Origin: Garcia nutans
Lineage: Eukaryota; Streptophyta; Magnoliopsida; Malpighiales; Euphorbiaceae
Reading direction: 5' to 3'
Assembly: GCA_947685225.1 (NCBI GenBank)
Contig: CANTUV010000024.1
Coordinates: 10,682,001 to 10,746,000 of the forward strand
DNA: 64,000 bases
Position numbers and translations under genes: made by a program. Positions 24,082 through 34,814 of this stretch are shown here, piece by piece. Each line of letters starts with the position of its first letter. Position 1 is the stretch's first letter. The notes beneath the pieces are model-generated. The model was not told the origin of the DNA. It saw only the letters and a program-made list of their open reading frames with translations, and did no database searches.

Positions 24082-24507
24082 TGTAGACCCTTAATTTTTT
24101 ACCCGGTCCGGTCCAATATATTTTAATTAGTCCAAAATAATTTTTTTGTTGTCCAATATATAGTTTGTTCAAAATAATTTTTATGATATCTTAATTAATT
24201 TTAATATTTATTTTAGTAAAAAAATGGTAAAATGAATAAAAATTCAAAAATAATAAAAAAGAAAAAATAACAAAAAAAAATCAGCGACGGAAAAAAAATA
24301 ACAGAAATAAATTGCCTACAGGCCCGTTCCGCGCGCGCTGCCGCAGGCAGCTGCGGCAGATTTTTTCGCCAGCGCAATTTTTCCGTAGTAGTTTTTTTTC
24401 GCCAGCGAAATTTTTTCGACTCAAATTTTCCGAAACCTAATACAATTAGGTTTTGGTTTCCTTTTCTTATTCAATAAAGATGCCGTGAATAATTAGGAAT
24501 GAAGGAT

Positions 24508-24521
24508 ATAAAATTTCTATA
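24508..24521 (+). promoter_or_regulatory. Probable TATA box in Tat2 5' LTR
   Basis: TTCTATAAATATGG is followed after about 20-30 bases by ACACAAAAACCGAGAGGGGC, a plausible transcript start region. The inverted LTR at 22559-24081 and the LTR relic near 57415 have the similar CTATAAAT at the corresponding place on the minus strand. Confidence 0.5.
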
Positions 24522-25572
24522 AATATGGACTAAACACAAAAACCGAGAGGGGCAGTAGGTGGAAAAAACCAAATCAGTGAAGGAAAAGGAGCAATTCAAT
24601 TTATTTTTCTGGAATAGCAGGGACACAATTTAAGGAATTCAAAAGGCAGCAATTGTATTGGTTTTAATTCATCTAAGAAAAATAATTTTTGGAGAAATCA
24701 TCAAAAGGAGGTATGTATTAAATTCTTTGTTTTTTTTTTCACAGCAGCATAATCATCCTTTAGTTTTTTTTTAATTCAAAAGTTTTAGGACCTCAATTCA
24801 CTTTTTCTAAGGATTAAAATTCTTAAATCGTGGCTTTATTTTTTAAAAGTTTAAAGCTACTAGATTTATTTCTTCAAAACTCCAAAACCAAAATTTGTTT
24901 TCCAAATTTTCAAAACTCAAAATTGTGTTCTGTATCTTTCCCAAAAGCTTTAAAAATATCCTTTTTTGCTTTATAAACTTTAAATCGTTGGTTTATTTTC
25001 ATAAAATTCCATAAAATCATTAAATTGTTTTTCCAAATCCTAACAACAAATCACCCAAAACTCCAATTCAAAGCTCCTAAAACCCTAATTCAACTCCAAA
25101 ACCTAAAATAATGAATCCTAACCTCCTTTAAAACTTTAAACCTTAATTTTTTCTAAACCCTAATCCTTTAAAATTTTAAAAACCATAAAAACACAAATAC
25201 TTTAATTTTACACAGTAGCTTAAAACACAATGAATCACCATTTAAAACCATGAATCAAAAGTATTTTAAAGTGTCTAAAACCCTAGTTTCATGATTTCAC
25301 CATCCAAAACTTAATTTGTTTAATCAAAATGTCTTACCAATCTTTTAAAACATAAAATCCTTAATTTATTTTAAATTCTTTAAAAGTCACAGTAGCTTAA
25401 ATTCTAAAATCCAAATCCCTAAACATATGAAATAAAGGATCCTAAATGGAAACAGTAGCTATAATTTGGATTTTTATTTACCTTATTCACTTCCATATTT
25501 GATTATGCTTTGATTTATTTCTTATGTTTTAATTTATTTAAATTCAATGCTTAATTCATTTAATTTATCATG

Positions 25573-27825
25573 TGTTTAGATCATATTTGTACTAGTTTTT
25601 AGTATGATTTTTATGTGTTTTTAGTTAATGTTTTGATTGATTTTTATTTTAAGTTTGTTTAAAGTGTTTGTTTTATGTTTAAGTGCAAAAACTCCCTTGG
25701 ATGATCAAAAAATTCAAGAAAAATGAAGAAAGAGCATGAATCAAGCAAGACATGGCCAAGCCAAAGCAAGCTTGGCCATGTCCCTCAAAAGAATTCCAAG
25801 ACAGTAGCTGACACACCCAAAAGACATGGCCAAGCCACTGGCCATGTCTCACCCAAGGAAAAGAAACCAAGAAAGAAAAAAAAATAGAGGAAGTACTTGA
25901 CACACTCACAGACATGGCCATGTCTTTGCCCATGTCTGATCGACATGGCCATGTCACTTGAAGCTTGGCCATGTCTCATTGTCTTGGCCATGTTTCATCC
26001 TAAAATAGAGGCAGTACTTGACACACTCACAGAGATGGCCATGCCTTTGCCCATGTCTGATCGACATGGCCATGTCGCTTGAAGCTTGGCCATGTCTCAT
26101 TGTCTTGGGCGTGTCCCTCAAAGAAATAGAAGACAGAAGGTGACACTGGCAAGAGACATGGCCAAGCCACTAGCCATGTCACATGACATGGCCAGGAGCT
26201 TGGCCGTGTCACCACTTGAGAACAAAGAAAAGAAAGAAGGCAGAAGGCGACACTGCCAAGCGACATGGCCAAGCCACTGGCCATGTCACATGACATGGCC
26301 AGGAGCTTGGCCGTGTCACTCCATGAAACCAAAGAAAAGAAAGAAAAGAAAGAAGGCAGAATGAGACACTGGCAAGAGACATGGCCAAGCCACTGGCCAT
26401 GTCGCTTGAGGCTTGGCCATGTCTGCTCATCTTGGGACTAAAGAAAAGATAAAGAAAGAAAAGGAGTAGTAAGAGACACGGCCAACTAGCTTGGCCATGT
26501 CCCAAAGAAAGATGAGAGACATGGCCAAGCCACTCATGGCTTGGCCATGTCACCTATTAAATATTTGAATTTTTTTGCACGAAGTGGGGGACAAGACCTT
26601 TTGTTTGCCAAAAGAAATGCTAAACAAAGAAATAGTGGGGAACAAAGTAAAATGGTGTGAGTTGGAAGGCATGGGTGTGTATTTTGAATGAATTAAAAGG
26701 AGAAGAAGAGGGAAATTAGAGGGAGTTCTTGGCTCTTCATCTTCAACCTCCATTTCTATCCTCTCCATCTTCTCCATCTTCCATTTACAAGTTCTTTAAG
26801 ATTCTTTGGGATGAATTGGGTTAACAAGTTCTTGAAGGTTGAAGAAGCTTCATTGAAGGGTTTGGTGACTTGAGAAAGCTCCATTCCATCTTCCAAAGGC
26901 ATAATCAATTGAAGGTTTGGTGACTTGAGAAAGCTCCATTCCATATTGAAAAGGGGAATCAACCATTAAAGAGGGCTTGAGTTCTTCATCATACATCAAG
27001 TGGAGCTAGGAGGAAGACTAGTAATCCTACTCTTGGCATCTTCACAAGGGGTTTTTCTATTCTCTCTTTTAATTCATTTCTATTGTTGTTGTTGTATTAA
27101 GAGAATTGATATTGCAATGAACAATTTGTATTTGATTTATATTGAGTTGAATGGTTGTTTTAAATTGATGATGTTGAGCTAAATACCCATGCCTATGGCT
27201 TGTAGTATATTTGATTGAAAGTCTTAATTTGATATTTCCATTGATCTTCCTTGTTGATTGGTTGATTGTATTGTATTAAATGCTAGGTTGATAGATTAGC
27301 TACCTAATAATCTTTGAATATTGGATGACGGACCGAGAGGTGAAATTTGATATCGAAATTATGCAATCGACTACCCTATGAATGAATTAGAAATATAAGT
27401 TCTAGGGTTTCTATTAATTTGGTAATGCAAAATAATTGGCTATTGTTAATTCATCAATGTGAGAACTAATGAATTGGTAATTGACTAATTAACCTTAAGG
27501 AACAAATTAATTATAAGGTTATGTTAATGGACAATTTGATAATTGAGCTTTGATTGAATGGACCTATAACCCTAGGCACCTTCCCAAGAATCGATTTGAA
27601 CTTGTACAACCTTCACACATCAACCCTAAGCACATTAATTTTAGGTTTAAATTGTCCTTCCACAATTCCGAACAACAAACACTTCCGTATTTAAATAACT
27701 TGTCAATCAAGCTATTACGAACCACACCTTCTTGGGGAAACGACCTTGGGGCGATCACCTTTGCTACACCTACCTCGTATACTTGCAAGTGACGCTTTGT
27801 AGTAGTACTTAATTCGAGCGCAATA
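25573..27825 (+). repeat. Element E 5' LTR
   Basis: It begins TGTTTAGATCATATTTG and ends TCGAGCGCAATA, where the other LTR has TGAGCACAACA. The U3 part carries the ACATGGCC dyad array (25750-26560). The last 100 bases include GGGGAAACGACCTTGGGGCG and TCGTATACTTGCAAGTGACG, typical for LTR ends of this group. Confidence 0.85.
25750..26560. repeat. GACATGGCC / GGCCATGTC dyad array, 5' LTR of E
   Basis: More than twenty half-sites, mostly paired as GACATGGCC, an 8-base loop such as AAGCCACT, and GGCCATGTC. Between 26137 and 26440 the pairs are organised in three ~110-bp tandem units that also share GGCAGAAGGCGACACTGGCAAG. Because the repeat is inverted, long open frames rich in RHGQ or WPCL appear on both strands; they are not genes. 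Confidence 0.85.
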
Positions 27826-27831
27826 AGTTTT

Positions 27832-27849
27832 TGGCACCACTACCGGGGA
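27832..27849 (+). promoter_or_regulatory. Primer binding site of element E
   Basis: TGGCACCACTACCGGGGA begins seven bases after the LTR end. It matches the tRNA-Asp-type site used by Athila-like elements except for three or four changes, including the lost CpGs. Confidence 0.7.
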
Positions 27850-28052
27850 AGGCTGTTTAAGTAGTGATAGTTTGATATTTTTTTTATTTAATTGTTTGTT
27901 TGTTTTCTTTGAGTTACTAAGTGTTGTTTTTTGTAAAATAATAATAAGTTAATTGTTTTTGTTTTACTTAATTGTTTGTTTGTTTTGTTTTATTTTTCTT
28001 TAAGTAAATTATTTGCTTGTTTTCTTTAAATTGCTGAGTGCCTTTTGTAAAT

Positions 28053-28740
28053 ATGCAGTTTTTAAGGTACGTAGGGGTTTATGATGATAACCCTGACTCT
28101 GAAATGGCATTACAATTAGCAAAATTATCAAACCAACTTAAGATGCTAAATGCAAGAGGAAGAACACCTATGCCTACTCGTTAAGTATGTTCAGCTTGTG
28201 GCATTGCAGGACATAGCGCAAACATGTGTTCATTTGGTTATGGACAATACCAAAAGAGGCAAGAGGAAGAATATGGCTATGAAAGTTTCCAGCAAATGGG
28301 TGGAAATGACCCATATCCCAGACCTTATAATTCAAGCTGGGGAAGCCAATCAAATTTTTCTCGGGAAAATCAACAGCAAATTCCACCTCAAAATTTTTTT
28401 CAACCTTGCCGAAGAAGTTCTTACTCTCAAGAATAATATTCAAATCAAGAGTACCTTAAGCCACCCACATTAGAAGATAGTTTGAATGCTTTCATTCAAA
28501 CTAGTATACGAAATTAAGATTACCTTAAGGAACCCACCTTGGAAGATAGTTTGAATGCCTTCATTCAAACTAGCGCACAAAATCAAAATCACCTTAAGGA
28601 ACCCACTTTAGAAGATAGTTTGAATGCCTTCATTTAAACTAGCGCACAAAATCAAAATCCATTCGAAAAATCCACAGTGGAAGATGATTTGAATGCTTAC
28701 CTTCAAATTAGCACACAAAATTAGGAAGGGAGCAATGAGA
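28053..28740 (+). pseudogene. Gag C-terminal part of element E with zinc knuckle and four tandem repeats
   Basis: From the Met at 28053 the frame reads 43 residues to a TAA at 28182, then continues in phase with VCSACGIAGHSANMC, a CX2CX4HX4C zinc knuckle, and a Gln/Tyr/Asn-rich stretch to about 28436. Next come four ~69-75-bp repeats (28450-28725) coding units like LKEPTLEDSLNAFIQTSAQN, with stops in some units. The LEDSLNAFIQTS unit resembles the gag region just before the coiled coil in Athila-type elements. The capsid part upstream is missing. The zinc knuckle would bind the element RNA. Confidence 0.7.
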
Positions 28741-28751
28741 GGTTTGATTCT

Positions 28752-29657
28752 TTGGAGGAATCATTGAAGAGGGTGGAAGCTCAAGTTGGGCAACTGGCAC
28801 ATCAACTCCAAGCAAACCAAGAAGAGCAATTTCCTAGCCAACTGGAGCAAGTCAAGGTAATCACAAATTTGAGGAGTGAACAGGTGATATATAACAATTT
28901 TTGTGATTCCTTTGATGCAGGAACTAATCAAGAAAAAGATGGTCAGGAAATACAACCATACATAGAGGAGTTAATTCAATCAAAGGAGGAGGAGAATTTG
29001 GAAGCATCAACTTCAACAAAATTGCATGAACCTCCAAATCCTTGTATGCCACCAATCCCATTTCCATGCAGGCTGAATGAAGAGAAACAAGGTATGCAAC
29101 TTTCTAAACTTTATAACATGCCCTATAGTGAAGATAATGAAGATAAGCTTGAGGTGGCCATGACCTTAGAAGTAGAGCCTAATTTTTCCAATTTAGAAAT
29201 TGAGGAGAGCAATTTACTATCAAATAATGAGATTGTTGAGGGGAAGCTTCAAATTGCTAAAGAGGATGAAGAAGTGGTTCAACCAAACTTGGTTGAACTT
29301 AAAAAGACCCCAAGAATTTTGAAAGATGTTTTGGTTGGGGAGTACAATATGCAACAAATTATCATCTCTCCCACTCTTAGTGGTGAGAACGAGCAAAAAC
29401 CATATATAATCATGTTGCAAACTAAAAAAGGTTCCTACCACGTCCCTATAGCATTAGAGAATCAAGCTAAGACAACCCTCACATGCTCTTTTTGGACAAT
29501 TGCTCTTCCAAGGATGCTACCTAGGTTTGTCAATACATTGGGCACATTTCAAAGTTGCATGTTGCTCATTCTCTCACACATGGGCTCCAATTGCATTATG
29601 GGTGGAAGGAGCCCTACACATCGTACATGGGAACGATGGAAATCAGGTATCATCTAA
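28752..29657 (+). CDS. Gag-pol linker frame of element E (301 aa, partial)
   Basis: Open from MEESLKRVEAQVGQLAHQLQ; the first 40 residues form a coiled coil with leucines at heptad spacing, continuing the gag frame. VITNLRSEQV corresponds to the ITLRSGK motif that marks the gag-protease linker in Athila-like elements. The rest is acidic and low in recognised motifs: EEENLEASTS, PPIPFPCRLNEEKQG and VELKKTPRILKDVLVG. No D-T/S-G protease active site or RT motif follows, and the last 50 residues (from about FVNTLGTFQSC) look like out-of-family sequence. It may be a real product of this gag-only family or just a slow-decaying fragment. Confidence 0.5.
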   Translation: MEESLKRVEAQVGQLAHQLQANQEEQFPSQLEQVKVITNLRSEQVIYNNFCDSFDAGTNQEKDGQEIQPYIEELIQSKEEENLEASTSTKLHEPPNPCMPPIPFPCRLNEEKQGMQLSKLYNMPYSEDNEDKLEVAMTLEVEPNFSNLEIEESNLLSNNEIVEGKLQIAKEDEEVVQPNLVELKKTPRILKDVLVGEYNMQQIIISPTLSGENEQKPYIIMLQTKKGSYHVPIALENQAKTTLTCSFWTIALPRMLPRFVNTLGTFQSCMLLILSHMGSNCIMGGRSPTHRTWERWKSGII

Positions 29658-30879
29658 ACTCTCTTTTTAGTTTATGCATGCTCACATTGAGGACAATGTG
29701 AATCTTTAAGTGTGGGGTGCATTATGTGTTTTGTGTTTTTACTTTTAAGTTATTTTTGTTTAAGTTTAGTTAATGTTTTTAATGTTTTTCTTTGAATAAA
29801 TTAATTTTAGAAAGTTCAATTGTTATAAAATTGTTGATAGATGACCTTTGAATTTTTGAAGCATGAAATTGAGAATTGAGTAGAATTGGTGCTTATTGTC
29901 AATTTTGTTGGTTTTTCCTTGCATTGCCATTAACCTAGTGAGGAATTGAGCCATCAACTTATCATTATTGTTGTGGGTGAACATCTTTGATTGATGAATT
30001 GCTAGAACTTGCTTTGACATGCATTTTAAGATTACATAAAAATTTCAATTAGGCATCAAGATGATTAAGGCAATTAGGTGAACCCACTTTGGCTTAAAAA
30101 GACCAACCCTATTTTTAACCTTAGTTAGCCAATTTTGAGCTTATTTTAATTTTCCTTTTCTTTCTTTTTCACAACACCATTAGCTTGAACCTTGTTGTTT
30201 AACTCTTATCCTTTCATTAGGTCAAGAGCATTTTAAGAGCGTTTATGACTGAGTGTTGTGTTGAATTAAGTGTGGGGTTAAATTTAGTAGGTTTAAGATT
30301 GCAAAGAAAAATAATAAAAAAAAAAGAAAAAAAATATATAATAATAATAAGAATAATTGTTGTTCTTATTCGAAGGGTTGGAATAAGTTGAAAATATCAT
30401 TGCAATATTTAATAAGTGAGTTCCCTTGAAAAGCTCTTTAATATCAAGGGGTAGATGAGAGGAAGGTGTTTGGGATTGTTGGGTTATGTATATGATAGGG
30501 TACTTCATTCTTAAAGTGCTCTTGAACTTAATGATCAAGCTCACATTTCCTAAATATCATGCCTTTACCTTAGCCCCATTACAACCCAATAAAGACCTTT
30601 TGATTGATGCTTGATTGTAATTTTGTGGTGGAGATTTGATTGATAAGCAAGCCTATGGTAATAATCTTTCATTGATTGTTATGAGTGTAAACACCACCAT
30701 GATCAAACACTTGTAAGAGTTGGTGAGGGAGCGACAACATAGGTTATTCATGGAAAACCACTTAATTGCGGATTTAGGGATAGGGAAGTCTTGATGCATC
30801 TTTATAACTCTTGAACTTAACAAAATTTATCTTGTTAGTGTGTTTTGATTTTAGCCTTGCTTGGGGACAAGCAAGGAAT
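29658..30879 (+). other. Post-coding region of element E
   Basis: Non-coding. It begins with ACATTGAGGACAATGTG and AAGTGTGGGGTGC, the hallmark after the coding part in Athila-like elements. Later landmarks are AAGTGTGGGGTTAAATT (30270) and TTGCTTGGGGACAAGCAAGG (30859), a CTTGC/GCAAG dyad just before the polypurine tract. Confidence 0.6.
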
Positions 30880-30894
30880 TAAGTGTGGGGTATT
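30880..30894 (+). promoter_or_regulatory. Polypurine tract of element E
   Basis: TTAAGTGTGGGGTATT-type tract ends directly at the 3' LTR start TGTTTAGATC. Confidence 0.75.
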
Positions 30895-33164
30895 TGTTTA
30901 GATCATATTTGTACTAGTTTTTAGTATGATTTTTATGTGTTTTTAGTTAATGTTTAGATTGATTTTTGTTTTAAGTTTGTTTAAAGTGTTTGTTTTAGGT
31001 TTAAGTGCAAAAACTCCCTTGGATGATCAAAACAATCAAGAAAAATGAAGAAAGAGCATGAATCAAGCAAGCCATGGCAAGCCAAAGCAAGCTTGGCCAT
31101 GTCCCTCAAAAGAATTCCAAGACAGTAGCTGACAATCCCAAGAGACACGGCCAAGCCACTGGCCGTGTCTCACCCAAGGAAAAGAAACCAAGAAAGAAAA
31201 AAAATAGAGGCAGTACTTGACACACTCACAGACATGGCCATGTCTTTGCCCATGTCTGATCGACATGGCCATGTCACTTGAAGCTTGGCCATGTCTCATT
31301 GTCTTGGCCGTGTTTCATCCTAAAATAGAGGCAGTACTTGACACACTCACAGATATGGCCATGTCTTTGCCCATGTCTGATCTACATGGCCATGTCGCTT
31401 GAAGCTTGGCCATGTCTCATTGTCTTGGGCGTGTCCCTCAAAGAAATAGAAGGCAGAAGGCGACACTAGCAAGAGACATGGCCAACCCACTGGCCATGTC
31501 ACATGACATGGCCAGAAGCTTGGCCGTGTCACCACTTGAGAACAAAGAAAAAAAAGAAGGCAGAAGGTGACACTGGCAAGCGCATGGCCAAGCCACTGGC
31601 CATGTCACATGACATGGCTAGGAGCTTGGCCGTGTCACTCCATAAAACCAAAGAAAAGAAAGAAGGCAGAATGCGACACTAGCAAGAGACATGGCCAAGC
31701 CACTGGCCATGTCACATGACATGGCCATGTCGCTTGAAGCTTGGCCATGTCTGCTTGTCATGGGACCAAAGAAAAGAAAAAGAAAGAAAAGGAGTAGCAA
31801 GAAACACAACCAACTAGCTTGGCCGTGTCCCAAAGAAAGATGCGAGACATGGCCAAGCCACTCATGGCTTGGCCATGTCACCTATTAAATATTTGAATTC
31901 TTTTGCACGAAGTTGGGGACAAAGTGGGGGACAAGACCTTTTGTTTGCCAAAATAAATGCTAAACAAAGAAATAGTGGGGAACAAAGTAAAATGGTGTGA
32001 GTTGGAAGGCATGGGTGTGTATTTTGAATGAATTAAAAGGAGAAGAAGAGGGAAATTGGAGGGAGTTCTTGGCTCTTCATCTTCAACCTCCATTTCTATC
32101 CTCTCCATCTTCTCCATCTTCCATTTACAAGTTCTTTGAGATTCTTTGGGATAAATTGGGTTAACAAGTTCTTGAAGGTTGAAGAAGCTTCATTGAAGGG
32201 TTTGGTGACTTGAAAAAGCTCCATTCCATCTTCCAAAGGCATAATCAATTGAAGGTTTGGCGACTTGAGAAAGTTTCATTCCATATTGCAATGGGGAATC
32301 AACCATTGAAGAGGGCTTGAGTTCTTCATCATACATCAAGTGGAGCTAGAAGGAAGACTAGTAATCCTACTATTGGCATCTTCACAAGGGGTTTTTCTAT
32401 TCTCTCTTTTAATTCATTTCTATTGTTGTTGTTGTATTGAGAGAATTGATATTGAAATGAACAATTTGTATTTGATTTATATTGAATTGAATGGTTGTTT
32501 TAAATTGATGATGTTGAGCTAAATACCCATGCCTAGGGCTTGTAGTATATTTGATTGAAAGTCTTAATTTGATATTTCCATTGATGTTCATTGTTGATTG
32601 GTTGATTGTATTGTATTAAATGCTAGGTTGATAGATTAGCTACCTATTAATCTTTGAATATTGGATGACGGACCGAGAGGTGAAATTTGATATCGAAATT
32701 ATGCAATCGACTACCCTATGAATGAATTAGAAATATAAGTTATAGGGTTTCTATTAATTTGTAATGCAAAATAATTGGTTATTGTTAATTCATGAATGTG
32801 AGAACTAATGAATTGGTAATTGACTAATTAACCTTAAGGAACAAATTAATTACAAGGTTATGTTAATGGATAATTTGATAATTGAGCTTTGATTGAATGG
32901 ACCTATAACCCTAGGCACCTTCCCAAGAATCGATTTGATCTTGTACAACCTTCACACATCAACCTTACGCACGTTAATTTTAGGTTTAAATTGTCCTTCC
33001 ACAATTCCAAACAACAAACACTTCCGTATTTAAATAACTTGTCAATCAAGCTATTACGAACCACACCTTCTTGGGGAAACGACCTTGTGGCGATCAACTT
33101 TGCTACAGCTACCTCGTATACTTGTGAGTGAGGCTTTGTAGTAGTACTTAATTTGAGCACAACA
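30895..33164 (+). repeat. Element E 3' LTR
   Basis: It begins TGTTTAGATCATATTTG and ends TGAGCACAACA. It aligns throughout with 25573-27825 with scattered substitutions and indels (for example an added GTTGGGGACAAA near 31912). Confidence 0.85.
31070..31880. repeat. ACATGGCC dyad array, 3' LTR of E
   Basis: This is the counterpart of 25750-26560. At 31143-31169 the pair reads GACACGGCC...GGCCGTGTC, whereas the other LTR has GACATGGCC...GGCCATGTC at the same place: both arms changed together. Confidence 0.85.
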
Positions 33165-33832
33165 TCATGGATGAATGCTTACTTTCTATTGATATTTAAT
33201 ATCTTTGATGAATGATTTATTTATGGTGAATGATTATTTACTTTTATCAATTTATTTAGATTTCTAAATGTTGTAAGAGGTATGTTTCCACTTGGTGGGT
33301 ACCTCATTAGTTAAATATCATGTAATTTAATTTTCTTTTCTATTTTAGAACCAATGTAAAGGGCATGTTTCTACCTTTCGGTGGGTGTCCTATCTAGGCA
33401 TGTGATGTAAGGACATGTTTCCATCTTCGGATGGGTGTCCATTTATTTGTTTTGTTTTGTTTAGACATTGCTTTGATTTTAATATAATGATGCTTTCTTT
33501 TTATTGTGTGTAGTATGGATAATATTGTTATATTTAAGAATTTTATAATATTAAGACCTGTAAAGGAGGCCGGTTCCAATGAATTGGGCGTTGTGGGGGT
33601 GCTGGGCCATTTCTCACCTTCCCCACACGTACCCAACTTTCTGAACCCATTAGGGGGTTGGGGATTCCTTAGGAATCTAGTCATCCACCCCTTTCTTTTT
33701 CCCGGCCTGTTCGGGTGGCGAATCCATTTTCTCCGGACTTAGGTCCGTGTTCTATAAGGCCCCGAGCCTAAACAGTGCCGAAGTCGCAAGAACCATTCTA
33801 CCGGGAGTGGGGACAAAAATCCCCGCTTACAG

Positions 33833-33850
33833 TGGTGACTCCACTGGGGA
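33833..33850 (+). promoter_or_regulatory. Primer binding site of Tat2
   Basis: TGGTGACTCCACTGGGGA starts one base after the LTR end CTTACA. This site type is usual in Tat/Ogre/Retand elements. Confidence 0.75.
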
Positions 33851-34814
33851 TAAGAGAAGTTGATTTCGTTGGTCTTTTTATTATTCTATTCTTTCTTATA
33901 ATGATATTATCCATTGCATCATATTAGATTGCATTGTGTGCGTGAGTTATGACGCCCGTGTTACCCGTGTTATGTTATGTAAAGGATACCATACTTTCAC
34001 TCAAGGTATGGAGATCGAGCATGGCATAACCACTCATAGGCTCGTACCATTTGGTATATACTTGCTTTGGGAACCTAAGCCTTTTAACCCAAAGACTAAA
34101 GCTCATGTAATTGGCCTAGGTACTTTCCCTAGGTTTTACCCCAAATGCATGTTGTTTGACTATGGTTAATTTATCTTGGCTTAAATCATGGCTCATTTGG
34201 TTTGTTCTTTTTCTAATATGACCTAAGTACATTGTAAGATCAAAATAAAATTTTCTTTAAAGTCCAAAAGACCAAAGCTATTTTCAAAATTTTTTCTTTG
34301 GACATAAGACTTTTTTAAAAACAAATAAAAAATTCTTTGGCCCATGGCCTAAATACTAAGCCCAAAATCCAATTTTCTAAAATCTTTTACAATGGGCTTA
34401 GAAACAAAACTATTTTCACCCAACCTTTTCTTACAAAGAGCTTGCAAAATATTTAGGTCAATTATGAAATACCAAAAATCAATTGTGAGCCTAGTTTATA
34501 CTAAGAATAAATTAACCATGGGCTTGTTTTTGGCATGAATCATTAGTTACTTTTTCAAGTGAGAAATCTATCTATAATAAACCTCTTAATTTACTTTTAA
34601 TCCAATATAGCATAAAAGCTACATTAGTTGGTTAAATGGATTAAAACCTAATTAATGGGAATTATCATAAGTTGATTTCTATTTTTGAAAATATAACTAT
34701 TGGTTAAAACGTTCGAGGGAATTATTTGAAAACAAGATACCCCATGTTGGTATTTTGTTAACCATATTACATAGGAAAAGAGACTCGCCATTCGTGTGTG
34801 GATGTTATAAGGTT
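33851..34814 (+). other. Tat2 untranslated leader, first part
   Basis: Non-coding leader between the primer site and the insertion point of B. Short frames (33936-34169) show no domain. The leader continues after B at 44989. Confidence 0.5.

Larger units (their letters stand above)
25573..33164 (+). mobile_element. Athila-like LTR element E, gag-only and non-autonomous
   Basis: 7.6 kb with LTRs of 2253 and 2270 bp. The primer site is TGGCACCACTACCGGGGA, compared with the usual TGGCGCCGTTGCCGGGGA of Athila-like elements. The polypurine tract is AAGTGTGGGGTATT, with an internal GAGGACAATGT...AAGTGTGGGG signature at 29690-29720. The 3-kb interior holds only gag remnants and a 301-residue frame; RT, RNase H and integrase are absent. 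The LTRs differ at about three percent in a sampled stretch plus small indels, so the insertion is older than B and younger than A. Confidence 0.85.
25568..33169. repeat. Target-site duplication TCATG of element E
   Basis: TCATG at 25568-25572 directly precedes the E 5' LTR and TCATG at 33165-33169 directly follows the 3' LTR. Removing E and one copy restores a continuous Tat LTR (ATTTAATTTATCATG joined to GATGAATGCTTAC), which matches the course of the Tat1 LTR near 21870. Confidence 0.85.
24082..33831 (+). repeat. Tat2 5' LTR, split by element E
   Basis: The two parts are 24082-25567 and 33165-33831; with one copy of the duplicated TCATG they make about 2.15 kb. It starts TGTAGACCCTTAATTTTTTA and ends CCCCGCTTACA. 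A TATA-like TTCTATAAATATGG lies at about 24508-24521, after a GC-rich block (24315-24420) with GCCGCAGGCAGCTGCGGC, a near-perfect dyad. Confidence 0.85.

Noticed and set aside
25679..26553. Long open frames on both strands rich in RHGQ, WPCL and HGH
   Set aside because: They are translations of the ACATGGCC/GGCCATGTC inverted repeats, present on both strands and in both LTRs of E (also 31063-31888); no domain.
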